Source: an uncultured Eubacteriales bacterium (lineage in GTDB: Bacteria; Bacillota; Clostridia; Peptostreptococcales; Anaerovoracaceae). From it: a stretch of DNA of 64,000 nucleotides. The DNA lies in the NCBI GenBank assembly GCA_900542295.1, contig UQNJ01000002.1, positions 1 to 64,000 of the forward strand, written 5' to 3'. The notes below the pieces were generated by a model. The model worked only from the letters and a program-made list of their open reading frames with translations. It had not been told where the DNA came from and searched no databases. How positions within the stretch are numbered: position 1 is the stretch's first letter; each line of letters starts with the position of its first letter. This document shows positions 17,629 through 25,831 of the stretch, in pieces. The position numbers and the translations under genes are program-made.

Positions 17629-18668
17629 TGTAAAACCTCCCTAATCGCAGAAGAAATCTGCTTTTTATCCAATTTTTCAAATCTGAATCTTCCTATTTCG
17701 TCTACTTTTACAGCCGTTATAATTCCATCCTCCGCTTTCTTGTCATGCATTACGGCTTCCGTTACGACATCAGTAAGTTTCTCTCTGTCAAACTCTTCTG
17801 CAATTCCTCTGCTGACAGCTTCAGCCATCGTCGTCGCAAGTCCCTCTCTTTTCAGAACAGGCTCAATCCTTTTTCTCACTTCAGGAGAGCACATACAGAG
17901 CATTCCGACAGCAACACATTCTCCATGAAGAAGAGTTGTTTTACTCTCTATTCCATGTCCTATAGTGTGACCGAAATTAAGAGCTTTTCTAAGGCCCTTT
18001 TCTTTTTCATCTTCTTCTACTACTTTTGCTTTTATTTTTAATGCCCCCGCAATAGCTTTCTCAAGATTGTCCCGGATGCATGATGTTTCTATAATTTCAA
18101 AAAATTCTCTGTCAAATGCTGCTGCCATTTTTATTATTTCCGATGCGCCGCAGGAAAACTGTCTTTCATCGAGAGTTTCCAGAACTTCACTGTCTATAAT
18201 GACTCCCTTAGGCTGATAAAAAGTTCCGACGATATTCTTGATACCGCAAAAGTCCACAGCTGTTTTGCCTCCTACCGAAGAATCCACCTGTGACAGCAAT
18301 GTCGTGGGAATATTATAAAAATCTACTCCCCTCATATAGCATGATGCAGCAAATCCAGCTATGTCTCCTGTAACTCCTCCGCCTACGGCAACTACACAGT
18401 CTTCTCTTGAAAAATTATTTTTAAGCATCATATGACAAATCTTTTCAAAATTGTTAAGCGACTTGGAAGCTTCCCCCTCGGGCAATATCACCGTAACCGA
18501 ATCGCTGCACTGCGCCTCTACTGCTTTTGAATATTCTGACGGCACTCCGCTGTCAGTCACAATCAGAACTTTTCTTTTCAGGTCAAAGAACTCCCCTGCT
18601 TTTGAAATGCCGCCCTTTTCTATAATTATATCGTAACTGTCTTTCCCCAGTTTTACAGGTATTATCAT
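17625..18668 (-). CDS. aroB: 3-dehydroquinate synthase
   Basis: Cyclises DAHP to 3-dehydroquinate using NAD+ and a divalent metal. The 347 residues include the NAD-binding GGGVTGDIAGFAAS, the segment PTTLLSQVDSSVGGKTAVD, and the metal ligands in LNFGHTIGHGIES and LLHGECVAVGM. It is the second gene of the operon, 23 bases after pheA. Confidence 0.95.
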   Translation of the reverse strand: MIIPVKLGKDSYDIIIEKGGISKAGEFFDLKRKVLIVTDSGVPSEYSKAVEAQCSDSVTVILPEGEASKSLNNFEKICHMMLKNNFSREDCVVAVGGGVTGDIAGFAASCYMRGVDFYNIPTTLLSQVDSSVGGKTAVDFCGIKNIVGTFYQPKGVIIDSEVLETLDERQFSCGASEIIKMAAAFDREFFEIIETSCIRDNLEKAIAGALKIKAKVVEEDEKEKGLRKALNFGHTIGHGIESKTTLLHGECVAVGMLCMCSPEVRKRIEPVLKREGLATTMAEAVSRGIAEEFDREKLTDVVTEAVMHDKKAEDGIITAVKVDEIGRFRFEKLDKKQISSAIREVLQ

Positions 18669-18691
18669 TTTTAAACTCCATATAAATTAAA

Positions 18692-19807
18692 TCAGATTTT
18701 CTGTTCTTTTATGTTTCCGTAAGAACCTACGACCTTTATCATATCACAGCAGCTTTTCATCTCCTCAAGACAAAGCCTGCCTTCTTCTCCATATATGTCT
18801 CCTGATGCTTCCACATAAAAATAATATTGCCACAACAGTTCTTTCATAGGTCTTGAACGCAGTGTCCTCATATTGAAGCCGTGGCGTCCTATTATGCTCA
18901 AAGCCTCTGCCAAAGAACCTGCCTCATTTCTTGCTGTAAACATAAGTGAAAAATACGGACTGTTTGTGCTGTTTGAAGCTCTGCTTTCAACTCTTGAAAA
19001 TACAGCGAATCTTGTCGTATTTGTTCTCTCGTCGTTAATACTTCTTGCTATCACCGAAAGTCCGAACAGTTTGGCAGATTCGGCGCTTCCTATTGCTGCC
19101 ACCGAGGGGTCATTCTTTTCCTTAACATATTCTGCGGCAAGGGCTGTGTTGGAATATTCCATTTCACTTAGTCCGTTTTCCTTTATAAAGGTTGCACACT
19201 GGGACAAGGCCTGAGGGTGGCTGACTACCGTCTTTATGTCTTTTACATCAGTGCCTTCTATCCCCAGCAAATCATGGGTAACAGCCAAATCATACATGCC
19301 GTTTACAAACAGACTTCCGGAAAACATAAGGTCGTTTACTTGATCCACATCCCCGGCAAAGCTGTTTTCAACAGGAAGCACAGCGCAGTCACATTCTCCT
19401 CTTTCAACTGCCTCATAAGCTTTCTTAAATCCGGGATATGCTATCTTCTGGGCTGTAGGAAAAATCTTTGATGCGGCAATATGGGCAAAAGCCCCCTCTG
19501 TCCCTGAATATCCGACTTTTAAACCCTCAAGTATATTACTCTGGTATCGTCTTGCAATCTCCATAAGATTTTTCAAAAAATTCACATAATATGATTTAAG
19601 CTCCGGTTCTTGTATCCTTTCACTTCCATTTTTGAGAACCTGTTCCTCTCTCTCAGGGTCATATATGGGAATACTGTTAATCTTCTTGTATTCACCGACT
19701 TTCTTCACTTGCTCCATCCTGTCTGTAAACAGTTCCGCCATCTTATTATCAATTTCTGTTATTCTGCGTCGTATTTCTTTTAATTCTTCTGTTGCTTTCT
19801 TAGTCAT
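18692..19807 (-). CDS. pheA: Bifunctional chorismate mutase-prephenate dehydratase
   Basis: The committed enzyme for phenylalanine, 371 residues. An AroQ-type chorismate mutase covers about 1-90 (EIRRRITEIDNKMAELFTDR). The prephenate dehydratase domain covers about 96-280 with the catalytic TRF at 265-267. The C-terminal ACT domain covers about 285-365 with RSRPMKELLWQYYFYVE. The ACT domain normally binds Phe for feedback inhibition; the usual ESRP reads RSRP here. It is the first gene of the aro operon. AGAGGT lies upstream of the ATG, and a strong promoter is at 19845-19873. Confidence 0.93.
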   Translation of the reverse strand: MTKKATEELKEIRRRITEIDNKMAELFTDRMEQVKKVGEYKKINSIPIYDPEREEQVLKNGSERIQEPELKSYYVNFLKNLMEIARRYQSNILEGLKVGYSGTEGAFAHIAASKIFPTAQKIAYPGFKKAYEAVERGECDCAVLPVENSFAGDVDQVNDLMFSGSLFVNGMYDLAVTHDLLGIEGTDVKDIKTVVSHPQALSQCATFIKENGLSEMEYSNTALAAEYVKEKNDPSVAAIGSAESAKLFGLSVIARSINDERTNTTRFAVFSRVESRASNSTNSPYFSLMFTARNEAGSLAEALSIIGRHGFNMRTLRSRPMKELLWQYYFYVEASGDIYGEEGRLCLEEMKSCCDMIKVVGSYGNIKEQKI

Positions 19808-19820
19808 ATCTACCTCTTAA

Positions 19821-19835
19821 GTTATCACTGTTAAC
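19821..19835. promoter_or_regulatory. Candidate TetR operator in the pheA promoter
   Basis: The 15-mer GTTATCACTGTTAAC (minus strand GTTAACAGTGATAAC) is an interrupted dyad GTTA-N7-TAAC just downstream of the pheA -10. A site with the same pattern sits at the same place in the tetR promoter (19923-19937). The two share GTTAAC, a central T and TAAC. Confidence 0.5.
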
Positions 19836-19844
19836 TATATTTGA

Positions 19845-19873
19845 ATTATACGCATTTTATATTGAAAAGTCAA
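19845..19873 (-). promoter_or_regulatory. Promoter of the pheA-aro operon
   Basis: On the minus strand -35 TTGACT (19868-19873) and a perfect -10 TATAAT (19845-19850) are 17 bases apart. The leader to pheA is short, about 35 bases. It has no T-box, leader peptide or terminator, so control should be at transcription initiation. Confidence 0.85.
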
Positions 19874-19890
19874 CTGTTCTTCAAAAAATA

Positions 19891-19919
19891 TTGCACATTT
19901 AAAATTTAAAGGTTATAAT
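19891..19919 (+). promoter_or_regulatory. Promoter of the tetR gene
   Basis: TTGCAC (19891-19896), a 17-base spacer and TATAAT (19914-19919) point at the TetR gene. The promoter is back to back with the pheA promoter. Confidence 0.75.
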
Positions 19920-19922
19920 AAG

Positions 19923-19937
19923 GTTAACGATATTAAC
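19923..19937. promoter_or_regulatory. Candidate TetR operator in the tetR promoter
   Basis: The 15-mer GTTAACGATATTAAC has the form GTTA-N7-TAAC and lies a few bases after the tetR -10. It matches the site at 19821-19835 on the pheA side. One protein could bind both and repress itself and the aro operon. Confidence 0.5.
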
Positions 19938-19959
19938 TATGCAATCTTAAGGAGGCGTT

Positions 19960-20499
19960 ATGGAAGATATAGACAGCACAGTTATGCTGAGAGAAAAGCT
20001 TTTGACAGCGGGAATAGATGAAATACTTGCTCACGGAATAAAAAATTTTTCCTTAAGACGTGTTGCTGCAGCCTGCGGTGCCAGCTGTGCCGCTCCTTAC
20101 AAGCATTTTAAAAATAAAGACGAATTTATAAAAGAAACTATTTTTTATGTGGAGACAAAGTGGAACCATCTGGCAGACCGGATTATTTCCTCTGTTGAAG
20201 ATCCCATCGAACGAATTTCCCACCTTTGCGTTGCCAATATCAAATTTAAAATTTCCAATCCTATTTACGGCATGGGCGGAAGTTCCTTTGCTCCAAAAAT
20301 AACCGAGCAGATTCTTGAATTTATGAAGTCAAAGTCATCAGACAGCCAAAGTCAGCAAAACACACAGTCTGTTATATTTACGATTTCCGCTCTTACTGCC
20401 GGAACAGCTTCTCTTATAACTGACGGAAAGCTACCTAACAACAGGGAAACCTTTGAAATTTTAAAAGAAAAGCTGCTAAATGAGCTTTGCAGTATATAA
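19960..20499 (+). CDS. TetR/AcrR-type transcriptional regulator
   Basis: A 179-residue protein with an N-terminal TetR helix-turn-helix (about residues 8-58: REKLLTAGIDEILAHGIKNF, SLRRVAAACGASCAAPYKHF) and a helical ligand domain that resembles no specific subfamily I can name. AGGAGG precedes the ATG at 19960. It is divergent from the eight-gene aromatic amino acid operon, with paired dyads in the two promoters. A TetR protein acting on this pathway would be unusual; an aromatic compound is a possible inducer, but this is inference. Confidence 0.87.
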   Translation: MEDIDSTVMLREKLLTAGIDEILAHGIKNFSLRRVAAACGASCAAPYKHFKNKDEFIKETIFYVETKWNHLADRIISSVEDPIERISHLCVANIKFKISNPIYGMGGSSFAPKITEQILEFMKSKSSDSQSQQNTQSVIFTISALTAGTASLITDGKLPNNRETFEILKEKLLNELCSI

Positions 20500-20503
20500 A
20501 TAT

Positions 20504-20534
20504 CCCCCTTTCACCGATTTCAAATGAAAGGGGG
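20504..20534. terminator. Hairpin after the TetR gene
   Basis: CCCCCTTTCA and TGAAAGGGGG form a perfect 10-bp stem with an 11-base loop, right after the tetR stop. No T-run follows on either strand, so it is a poor intrinsic terminator, but its position between convergent genes suggests an mRNA 3' end. Confidence 0.5.
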
Positions 20535-20585
20535 CAGTATACGATATGTAATTTACGAAACACAAAGCAGTATATTTAAGAGTTG

Positions 20586-21005
20586 TCAGTCCTTTTTCTC
20601 ATCATTGTTACAGATATTATTGGTTCCGCCGCTAAGCATTATGGCCATAGCCAATGAACCCCATGTAGTTATATCTATTAAATAATATTGCCCAATGCCA
20701 CTCTGAAACTCTCCAAACAACAGTATCAGCCATACGATAACATAAATAACGCAAATCGTTTTATCATAATAAGCATCTTTAAGTCTTGCTATTCTTTCGC
20801 GCCGCTCTCCTTCCGGTATCTTCTTCCAATATAATCTTTCCGCTATCGCAAGTACACCTGCCAATGCAAGAAGCCATGTCGCAAACTGTGCCTGCCACAC
20901 ACTTCCGATATGGTATTTATACATCGCATAAATCATGATTCCGGAATCAACAAAATAAGCAACGCTTACTACTTTCCAATAATTTTTTTCTCTCCAACCA
21001 CCCAT
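20586..21005 (-). CDS. Small membrane protein of unknown function
   Basis: I do not recognise this gene. It encodes about 139 residues with four predicted hydrophobic segments: near the N-terminus (VVSVAYFVDSGIMIYAMY), in the middle (FATWLLALAGVLAIA, then CVIYVIVWLILLF) and near the C-terminus (WGSLAMAIML). Between the second and third is a basic cytoplasmic stretch, WKKIPEGERRERIARLKDAY. It ends in a polar tail. The ATG at 21005 has AGGTG six bases upstream and is preferred to the GTG at 21014. It is monocistronic. About 210 bases upstream (21015-21210) hold no other gene. Confidence 0.65.
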   Translation of the reverse strand: MGGWREKNYWKVVSVAYFVDSGIMIYAMYKYHIGSVWQAQFATWLLALAGVLAIAERLYWKKIPEGERRERIARLKDAYYDKTICVIYVIVWLILLFGEFQSGIGQYYLIDITTWGSLAMAIMLSGGTNNICNNDEKKD

Positions 21006-21210
21006 TTGATTCACCTGTATTTCTTATGGATTCAGCTTATTCTCTACATTTCATTGAAATTGGAATTAAAATTTAAACCCTAAAACCGAATAATAATGAC
21101 TACTGCTTTGTATATTACAAACATCGTTTATTTGTATTTGTTTTAACATTTGTGTGTAAAAAAAAACAACTCCTTTTAATTTATATTTTAAAGTATACAT
21201 AAGCTATATA

Positions 21211-21236
21211 AAAAGAGTCGGCATGTGCCGACTCTT
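21211..21236 (-). terminator. Terminator of the mazG-hup-rqcP unit
   Basis: On the minus strand GAGTCGGCA and TGCCGACTC form a 9-bp GC-rich stem with a two-base centre, followed by TTTTTATAT. It overlaps the end of the S4-domain gene. Confidence 0.85.
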
Positions 21237-21474
21237 ATATTATCTCGTACATCTTCACAGCGTCCTCTTTTTTGCAGGACTCGCTGAGCAGCAAGACTCT
21301 TGCCGCTATTGAGCTGTTACCGAATTCTATTCTTATTATATCGCCCTGTTTTACCTCCGAACCGGCCTTTGCAGCTTTGTCGTTGATAAAGACTCTGCCC
21401 TGATCACAGGCATCCTTGGCAACTGTTCGCCGTTTTATGAGTCTCGAATTTTTTAAAAATTTATCTACTCTCAT
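21235..21474 (-). CDS. rqcP: S4-domain RNA-binding protein (RqcP/YabO-like)
   Basis: A 79-residue single S4 domain (MRVDKFLKNSRLIKRRTVAK then GRVFINDKAAKAGSEVKQGD). In Bacillus the orthologue YabO (RqcP) binds stalled 50S subunits and, with RqcH, drives C-terminal alanine tailing in ribosome quality control. The call rests on size and on the position next to mazG, which is the same as in Bacillus. An HslR-like heat-shock protein is the alternative. It is 18 bases after hup. Confidence 0.82.
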   Translation of the reverse strand: MRVDKFLKNSRLIKRRTVAKDACDQGRVFINDKAAKAGSEVKQGDIIRIEFGNSSIAARVLLLSESCKKEDAVKMYEII

Positions 21475-21492
21475 TGGCTTGCACTTTGTAAA

Positions 21493-21771
21493 CTATTTGT
21501 TTACTGCGTCCTTTAAAGCTTTACCTGCCTTGAATACAGGAGCCTTTGAAGCTGCAATATCAATAACTTCTTCAGGCTTTCTTGGGTTTCTTCCCTGTCT
21601 TGCCTTTCTTTCTCTTGTTTCAAAAGTTCCGAATCCGATTAACTGTACTTTATCACCCTTAACGAGAGCTTCTTCAATGCTTGTAACCAATGCATTGATT
21701 GCAAGTTCTGCATCTTTCTTAGTAAAATTTGTTTTTTCTGCTACTGCAGCTACCAGTTCAGCCTTATTCAT
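21493..21771 (-). CDS. hup: HU-type DNA-binding protein
   Basis: A 92-residue histone-like protein that bends DNA as a dimer. It shows the HU core: MNKAELVAAVAEKTNFTKKD, the saddle IGFGTFETRERKARQGRNP with the conserved GRNP, and a C-terminal helix. AGGAGG lies before the ATG. It sits between mazG and rqcP, the usual clostridial order. Confidence 0.95.
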   Translation of the reverse strand: MNKAELVAAVAEKTNFTKKDAELAINALVTSIEEALVKGDKVQLIGFGTFETRERKARQGRNPRKPEEVIDIAASKAPVFKAGKALKDAVNK

Positions 21772-21811
21772 CTAAATTTCCTCCTAAAAATAATTGTTTA
21801 TTACTGAGAGA

Positions 21812-22633
21812 TTAAATCTCTTCTTCCGACTTTTTCGCCTCGTTCCACAGCTTGTCCATTTCTTCCAGGCTCATATTTTCCAAAAGCTTACCGCATGATA
21901 AACTTTTCTCTTCTATATAAGCAAATCTCCTGATGAATTTTTTGGTTGCTTCATTAAGAGCTTCTTCCGGATCTACTTTCAGAAATCGTGCTGCATTTAC
22001 TACAGAAAACAGCAGATCTCCAAGTTCTTCCATGATATCATCCGGTGCTGCTTCAGCAAGTTCTTCAGTCTCTTCTCTAATCTTGTCCAAGGCGTCTTTT
22101 ACGTCATCCCAATCAAATCCCACCTCAGCAGCTTTTTTTTGAACTTTTGTGGCTTTTGTTAAAGCCGGCAATGCTTTGGGGACATTTTCAAGAATTTGTG
22201 TTCTGCTAATGTCCTTTTTCTCCGCCGCCTTGATATTTTCCCATTTTTCAAGCACTTTGTCAATAGATTCATTGGAATTATTTGATATTTCTTCCGAAAA
22301 AACATGAGGATGTCTTCTTATCATTTTTTCACATTCATCATTTATAACATCTGTCAGATCAAATTTATTATTCTCTTCTGCAAGATTGGAATGAAATACT
22401 ACCTGCAACAGAACATCTCCCAATTCCTCCTTAAGATTTTCAACATCATCATTATTTATAGCTTCTACCACTTCATATGCTTCTTCTATCATACCGCTGC
22501 GCAAGGTTTTATGATTTTGTTTTTTGTCCCACGGACATTCTACTCTGAGAATTGTTATTATTTCTTTTATTCTTTTTACTGCCTCCTCAGAAGTTTCGGC
22601 ACTTGCCGCCAAATGTTCATATTCTTTCTTCAT
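21812..22633 (-). CDS. mazG: Nucleoside triphosphate pyrophosphohydrolase MazG
   Basis: Hydrolyses (d)NTPs to monophosphates, cleaning the nucleotide pool. The 273 residues contain two MazG folds: the first with CPWDKKQNHKTLRSGMIEEA and the metal-binding EELGDVLLQVVFH, and the second with EETEELAEA and EELGDLLFSVVN. It lacks the N-terminal methylase-like domain present in Bacillus YabN. It follows the flippase gene by 11 bases and leads into hup. Confidence 0.93.
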   Translation of the reverse strand: MKKEYEHLAASAETSEEAVKRIKEIITILRVECPWDKKQNHKTLRSGMIEEAYEVVEAINNDDVENLKEELGDVLLQVVFHSNLAEENNKFDLTDVINDECEKMIRRHPHVFSEEISNNSNESIDKVLEKWENIKAAEKKDISRTQILENVPKALPALTKATKVQKKAAEVGFDWDDVKDALDKIREETEELAEAAPDDIMEELGDLLFSVVNAARFLKVDPEEALNEATKKFIRRFAYIEEKSLSCGKLLENMSLEEMDKLWNEAKKSEEEI

Positions 22634-22644
22634 GATTCTTTCCT

Positions 22645-24264
22645 TTATTTTATGAATTTATCCATGATTTTAACAAGTTTGCCCCCTTTTGGCATCCTTG
22701 CAATTTCTTCCTTTGTTATTGCTTTTGTAGTTAAAATCAATACTCCGTAAACTATTACTCCCACTAAAACAGCGCCTAATGTTGCTAAAGTGTTACTGTT
22801 AGCAATGCCGAATATCAATTTATAAGAAGCAAATGCGCATATACCCATAATGACCGAAGCTATTGCAGGCTTTCCATAAGTTAACATGAAATCTATTCTA
22901 ACCTTTGTATAACGCTTCATATCTCGCAAATTCAGCAAAAGCGCTATACCGTAAACAAATACGGAACCTATCGCAGCTCCTTTTATATTTAGAGACGGAA
23001 CGGCAACGAGAATATAAGTAAGTATAATTTTTGCGAGGGCGCCTATTGCCAAATTTTTCATAGGCAGTACCTGGCGGTTTACTCCTTGTAATATTCCGTT
23101 GGTAGTCTGAAGTAATGCCATAAGCGGCACTCCGATACACATTATCATGAGAGTAGGTGCCGCACTGCTGGCGCTTGCAGCTTCCGAAGAAAACAACAGC
23201 AGCAAAATAGGTTCTGCCAACGCTATCATTCCCGCAGCACAAGGCATTCCTATTATCATGCTTATTCTCATTCCAAGGTTGATATTTTCGCTTATTTCCG
23301 CCCTGTTTTTCAGCTTATATGCCGCAGCTATGGCAGGAACCATTGCTACTGCTACCGCTTGAGTAAGCACCTGAGGCAAACCTACCATGGTATTGCAATA
23401 GCCGCTCAGCTGTCCCCACAACTCTCTGGCTTCAATTTCCGAAAACCCGCCGTCAAGAAGCCTTCTTGTAACGATTGCACTGTCTGCAAAATTTACAAGC
23501 GGAAGGATAGACGCTCCTATTGTTATAGGTATGGCTATTACCAAAATCTGCTTTACTATAGCTGTTGTTCTTTCTTTTTTTCTTCTCTCGCCCTGTGCAC
23601 TGCGGCTGTGTCTAAGATGATAGTTTATGGCTTTTTTGTTTAAGGCATATATTATCATTATAACAGCAAGACCTGCCACTGAACCTACAGTTGCACCGAA
23701 TGTGGCGCCCGCAGCCGCCATTTCGAGTCCCTTGCTTACAAATACAGATGCCAGTACCAATCCGACTGCCACCCTGAAAATCTGTTCTATAAACTGTGAA
23801 ATAGCCGTTGGATTCATGTTCTGTCTGCCTTGAAAATATCCTCTGTATGCGGACATGACAGGAACAAATATAAGAGCCGGTGCTATGGCTTTGATAGGCA
23901 AAACAGCTCCCATATCCTTCGACACATACTTTGCTATAAGCTCTGCTCCGAAAAAGCATACAGCAAACGAAAATACACCAATACCCAGGAGCAGCCATCT
24001 TGATACTCCAAATACACGCTGCGCTCCTGAGAAGTCACCTGAAGCTATCCTTTCGGATACCATTCTTGATATTGCAACCGGTATGCCTGCCGTTGCTATG
24101 ACAAGAAACAGTGAATAAAGGGGATATGCATATCCGTAATATGCCATTCCCTCAGTTCCTATCAGTGCAGTCAGAGGTATTCTGAAAACAGCACCCAATA
24201 TTTTTACGAAGATTCCCGCTATACCCAGTATGGCGGTACCTTTTAGTATCTTACTGTTTGCCAT
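22645..24264 (-). CDS. spoVB: Lipid flippase of the MATE/MOP group (SpoVB/MurJ-like)
   Basis: A 539-residue protein with about fourteen hydrophobic helices. The start (LKGTAILGIAGIFVKILGAV, FRIPLTALIGTEGMAYYGYA) is characteristic of the SpoVB/YabM polysaccharide-exporter family. Members flip lipid-linked precursors of peptidoglycan or surface glycans; SpoVB acts on spore cortex precursors. The position between mtaD and mazG, near spoVT, matches Bacillus yabM, which is the closest positional counterpart. Whether it serves spore cortex, vegetative wall or glycan is not decided by sequence. Confidence 0.85.
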   Translation of the reverse strand: MANSKILKGTAILGIAGIFVKILGAVFRIPLTALIGTEGMAYYGYAYPLYSLFLVIATAGIPVAISRMVSERIASGDFSGAQRVFGVSRWLLLGIGVFSFAVCFFGAELIAKYVSKDMGAVLPIKAIAPALIFVPVMSAYRGYFQGRQNMNPTAISQFIEQIFRVAVGLVLASVFVSKGLEMAAAGATFGATVGSVAGLAVIMIIYALNKKAINYHLRHSRSAQGERRKKERTTAIVKQILVIAIPITIGASILPLVNFADSAIVTRRLLDGGFSEIEARELWGQLSGYCNTMVGLPQVLTQAVAVAMVPAIAAAYKLKNRAEISENINLGMRISMIIGMPCAAGMIALAEPILLLLFSSEAASASSAAPTLMIMCIGVPLMALLQTTNGILQGVNRQVLPMKNLAIGALAKIILTYILVAVPSLNIKGAAIGSVFVYGIALLLNLRDMKRYTKVRIDFMLTYGKPAIASVIMGICAFASYKLIFGIANSNTLATLGAVLVGVIVYGVLILTTKAITKEEIARMPKGGKLVKIMDKFIK

Positions 24265-24280
24265 CAGTAATTTCCTTTCT

Positions 24281-25579
24281 CTATAGCTCTTTTAAAATCT
24301 TTTCAGTAGCTTTTTCTGCTTCGAAAATAGTTTTCTCCAAATCTATGGCACTAAACTTTCCGTTGTCATACAGTACCTTACCGTCTACCATTGTAAGAAC
24401 CACATCACTGCCTGAAGCCGAATACACTAAGTTGTTTCTTAAATCATGTATCGGATGCATATGGGGTTTCATGAGGTCTACTACTATCAAATCGGCTCTT
24501 GCGCCTTCTTTAAGTATGCCGCAGTCCTCTCTTCCCTGTCCAAGAGCTCCTGCCCTTGTGGCAGCATATAGCGTCTGAGCCGGAGACACGACCTGGGGAT
24601 CTTTGAACCATGCTTTAGGTGCAAGAGAAAAAGCTTTCATCTCTTCCATAAAGTTAAGACTGTTATTGCTTGCGGTACTGTCTGTACCTATAGCAACATT
24701 AAGTCCTCTTTTAAGCATTTCAGGCACGTTACTTACTCCGCTGGCAAGTTTAAGATTGCTCACCGGATTAGCTGCTATCGTTGCCTTTTTTTCCTTTAAG
24801 ATATCAAAATCCTCATCTTCTATCCATACACAATGAGCCGCAGTTGCAGGAACATCTAAAAGACCGAGCTCTGCAAAATACTGCACCGGCGTTCTGCCGT
24901 CATGACGTGCTTTACACTCCTCATGTTCCTTTTGTGTTTCAGAGATGTGCACATGCACTCTTGCTCCTGATTTTTTTGCATAATCAGCAACTGCCGACAC
25001 TGCAAGATGATTCGAGGTATATTCTCCGTGTATACTCATATCTATCTTTATCTTTCCGTTGCAGCTGTTATGATATGCCTCAAATGCCGATTTCATTTCT
25101 TTCATTGAGTCAAGCTGCCACGGATCGCTGTCGTCAAAATTAACTATTGCCCGGGAAATATTTGCCTTGATACCGCTGTCCGACGCTGCTTTTGCCATAG
25201 AATCCATAAAATAATACATCTCGCTGGATGAAACGATTCCAAACCTAAGCGACTCTGCATAGGAAAGCAATGTCCCCCAGTATACTGCATCGGCATCAAG
25301 CTTATCTTCAAACGGAAAAATTTTTTTGTTTAGCCAATCCTGTAAATTAAGGTTCTCTCCGTATCCACGCATCAGCGACATTGGAGAATGGGCATGAGAA
25401 TTGTAGAATCCCGGCATAAGAAGCTTGTTTTTTCCGTCATATTCCGTTTCTTTCATTTGATCGGTTATTTGAGGCTTTTCTTTTCCTATATATTTTATGC
25501 GCTCGCCCTCGATTGCTACATACATATTTTCTTTTATTTCAAAATTTTCATCTAAAATTGTTATGTTGTTAAAAAGCAT
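24281..25579 (-). CDS. mtaD: 5-methylthioadenosine/S-adenosylhomocysteine deaminase
   Basis: A 432-residue cytosolic metal-dependent deaminase of the ATZ/TRZ amidohydrolase group. The zinc ligands are visible: NSHAHSPMSLMRG near residue 62, HVHISETQKEHEEC, the HCVW His and TDSTASNNSLN with Asp. It converts MTA and SAH to the inosine forms, a purine and methionine salvage step in anaerobes. A promoter-like TTGGAA-N18-TAAAAT is at 25645-25674. Chlorohydrolase-type relatives with other substrates cannot be excluded. Confidence 0.88.
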   Translation of the reverse strand: MLFNNITILDENFEIKENMYVAIEGERIKYIGKEKPQITDQMKETEYDGKNKLLMPGFYNSHAHSPMSLMRGYGENLNLQDWLNKKIFPFEDKLDADAVYWGTLLSYAESLRFGIVSSSEMYYFMDSMAKAASDSGIKANISRAIVNFDDSDPWQLDSMKEMKSAFEAYHNSCNGKIKIDMSIHGEYTSNHLAVSAVADYAKKSGARVHVHISETQKEHEECKARHDGRTPVQYFAELGLLDVPATAAHCVWIEDEDFDILKEKKATIAANPVSNLKLASGVSNVPEMLKRGLNVAIGTDSTASNNSLNFMEEMKAFSLAPKAWFKDPQVVSPAQTLYAATRAGALGQGREDCGILKEGARADLIVVDLMKPHMHPIHDLRNNLVYSASGSDVVLTMVDGKVLYDNGKFSAIDLEKTIFEAEKATEKILKEL

Positions 25580-25644
25580 ATTCTTACCTCTTTCCTGTGT
25601 TTTAATACGGCTTACGCTTTAAAGTTATTTATATATACCTATTT

Positions 25645-25674
25645 ATTTTATCATATTTTTTCAACTTTTTCCAA
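25645..25674 (-). promoter_or_regulatory. Probable promoter of mtaD
   Basis: Minus strand -35 TTGGAA (25669-25674), an 18-base spacer and -10 TAAAAT (25645-25650), 66 bases upstream of the mtaD start. It is a moderate match to the sigma-A pattern. Confidence 0.5.
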
Positions 25675-25763
25675 TGCTTTTACAAACTGAAGATTTGTAG
25701 TTGTTTCGCTCTCATTTTCTTAAATTTTCCAATAATCAGCATCAATTTGATTAAATATATTTC

Positions 25764-25792
25764 GTATAAAAAAACTTTGCCAGCAGATACTA
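25764..25792 (+). promoter_or_regulatory. SigmaG-like promoter upstream of spoVT
   Basis: GTATA (25764-25768), a 17-base spacer and GATACTA (25786-25792) resemble the forespore sigma-G pattern (GNATA and CATNNTA). SpoVT in Bacillus is made from a sigma-G promoter. The -10 differs by one base from the consensus, so this is a suggestion only. Confidence 0.4.
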
Positions 25793-25831
25793 AATTTGTA
25801 AATGAAAATTATCTTGAAAGGTGTTAAATCT

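Noticed and set aside
20504..20534. Hairpin as a full intrinsic terminator
   Set aside because: The stem is strong but neither strand has a T-run after it; kept only as a low-confidence mRNA end.
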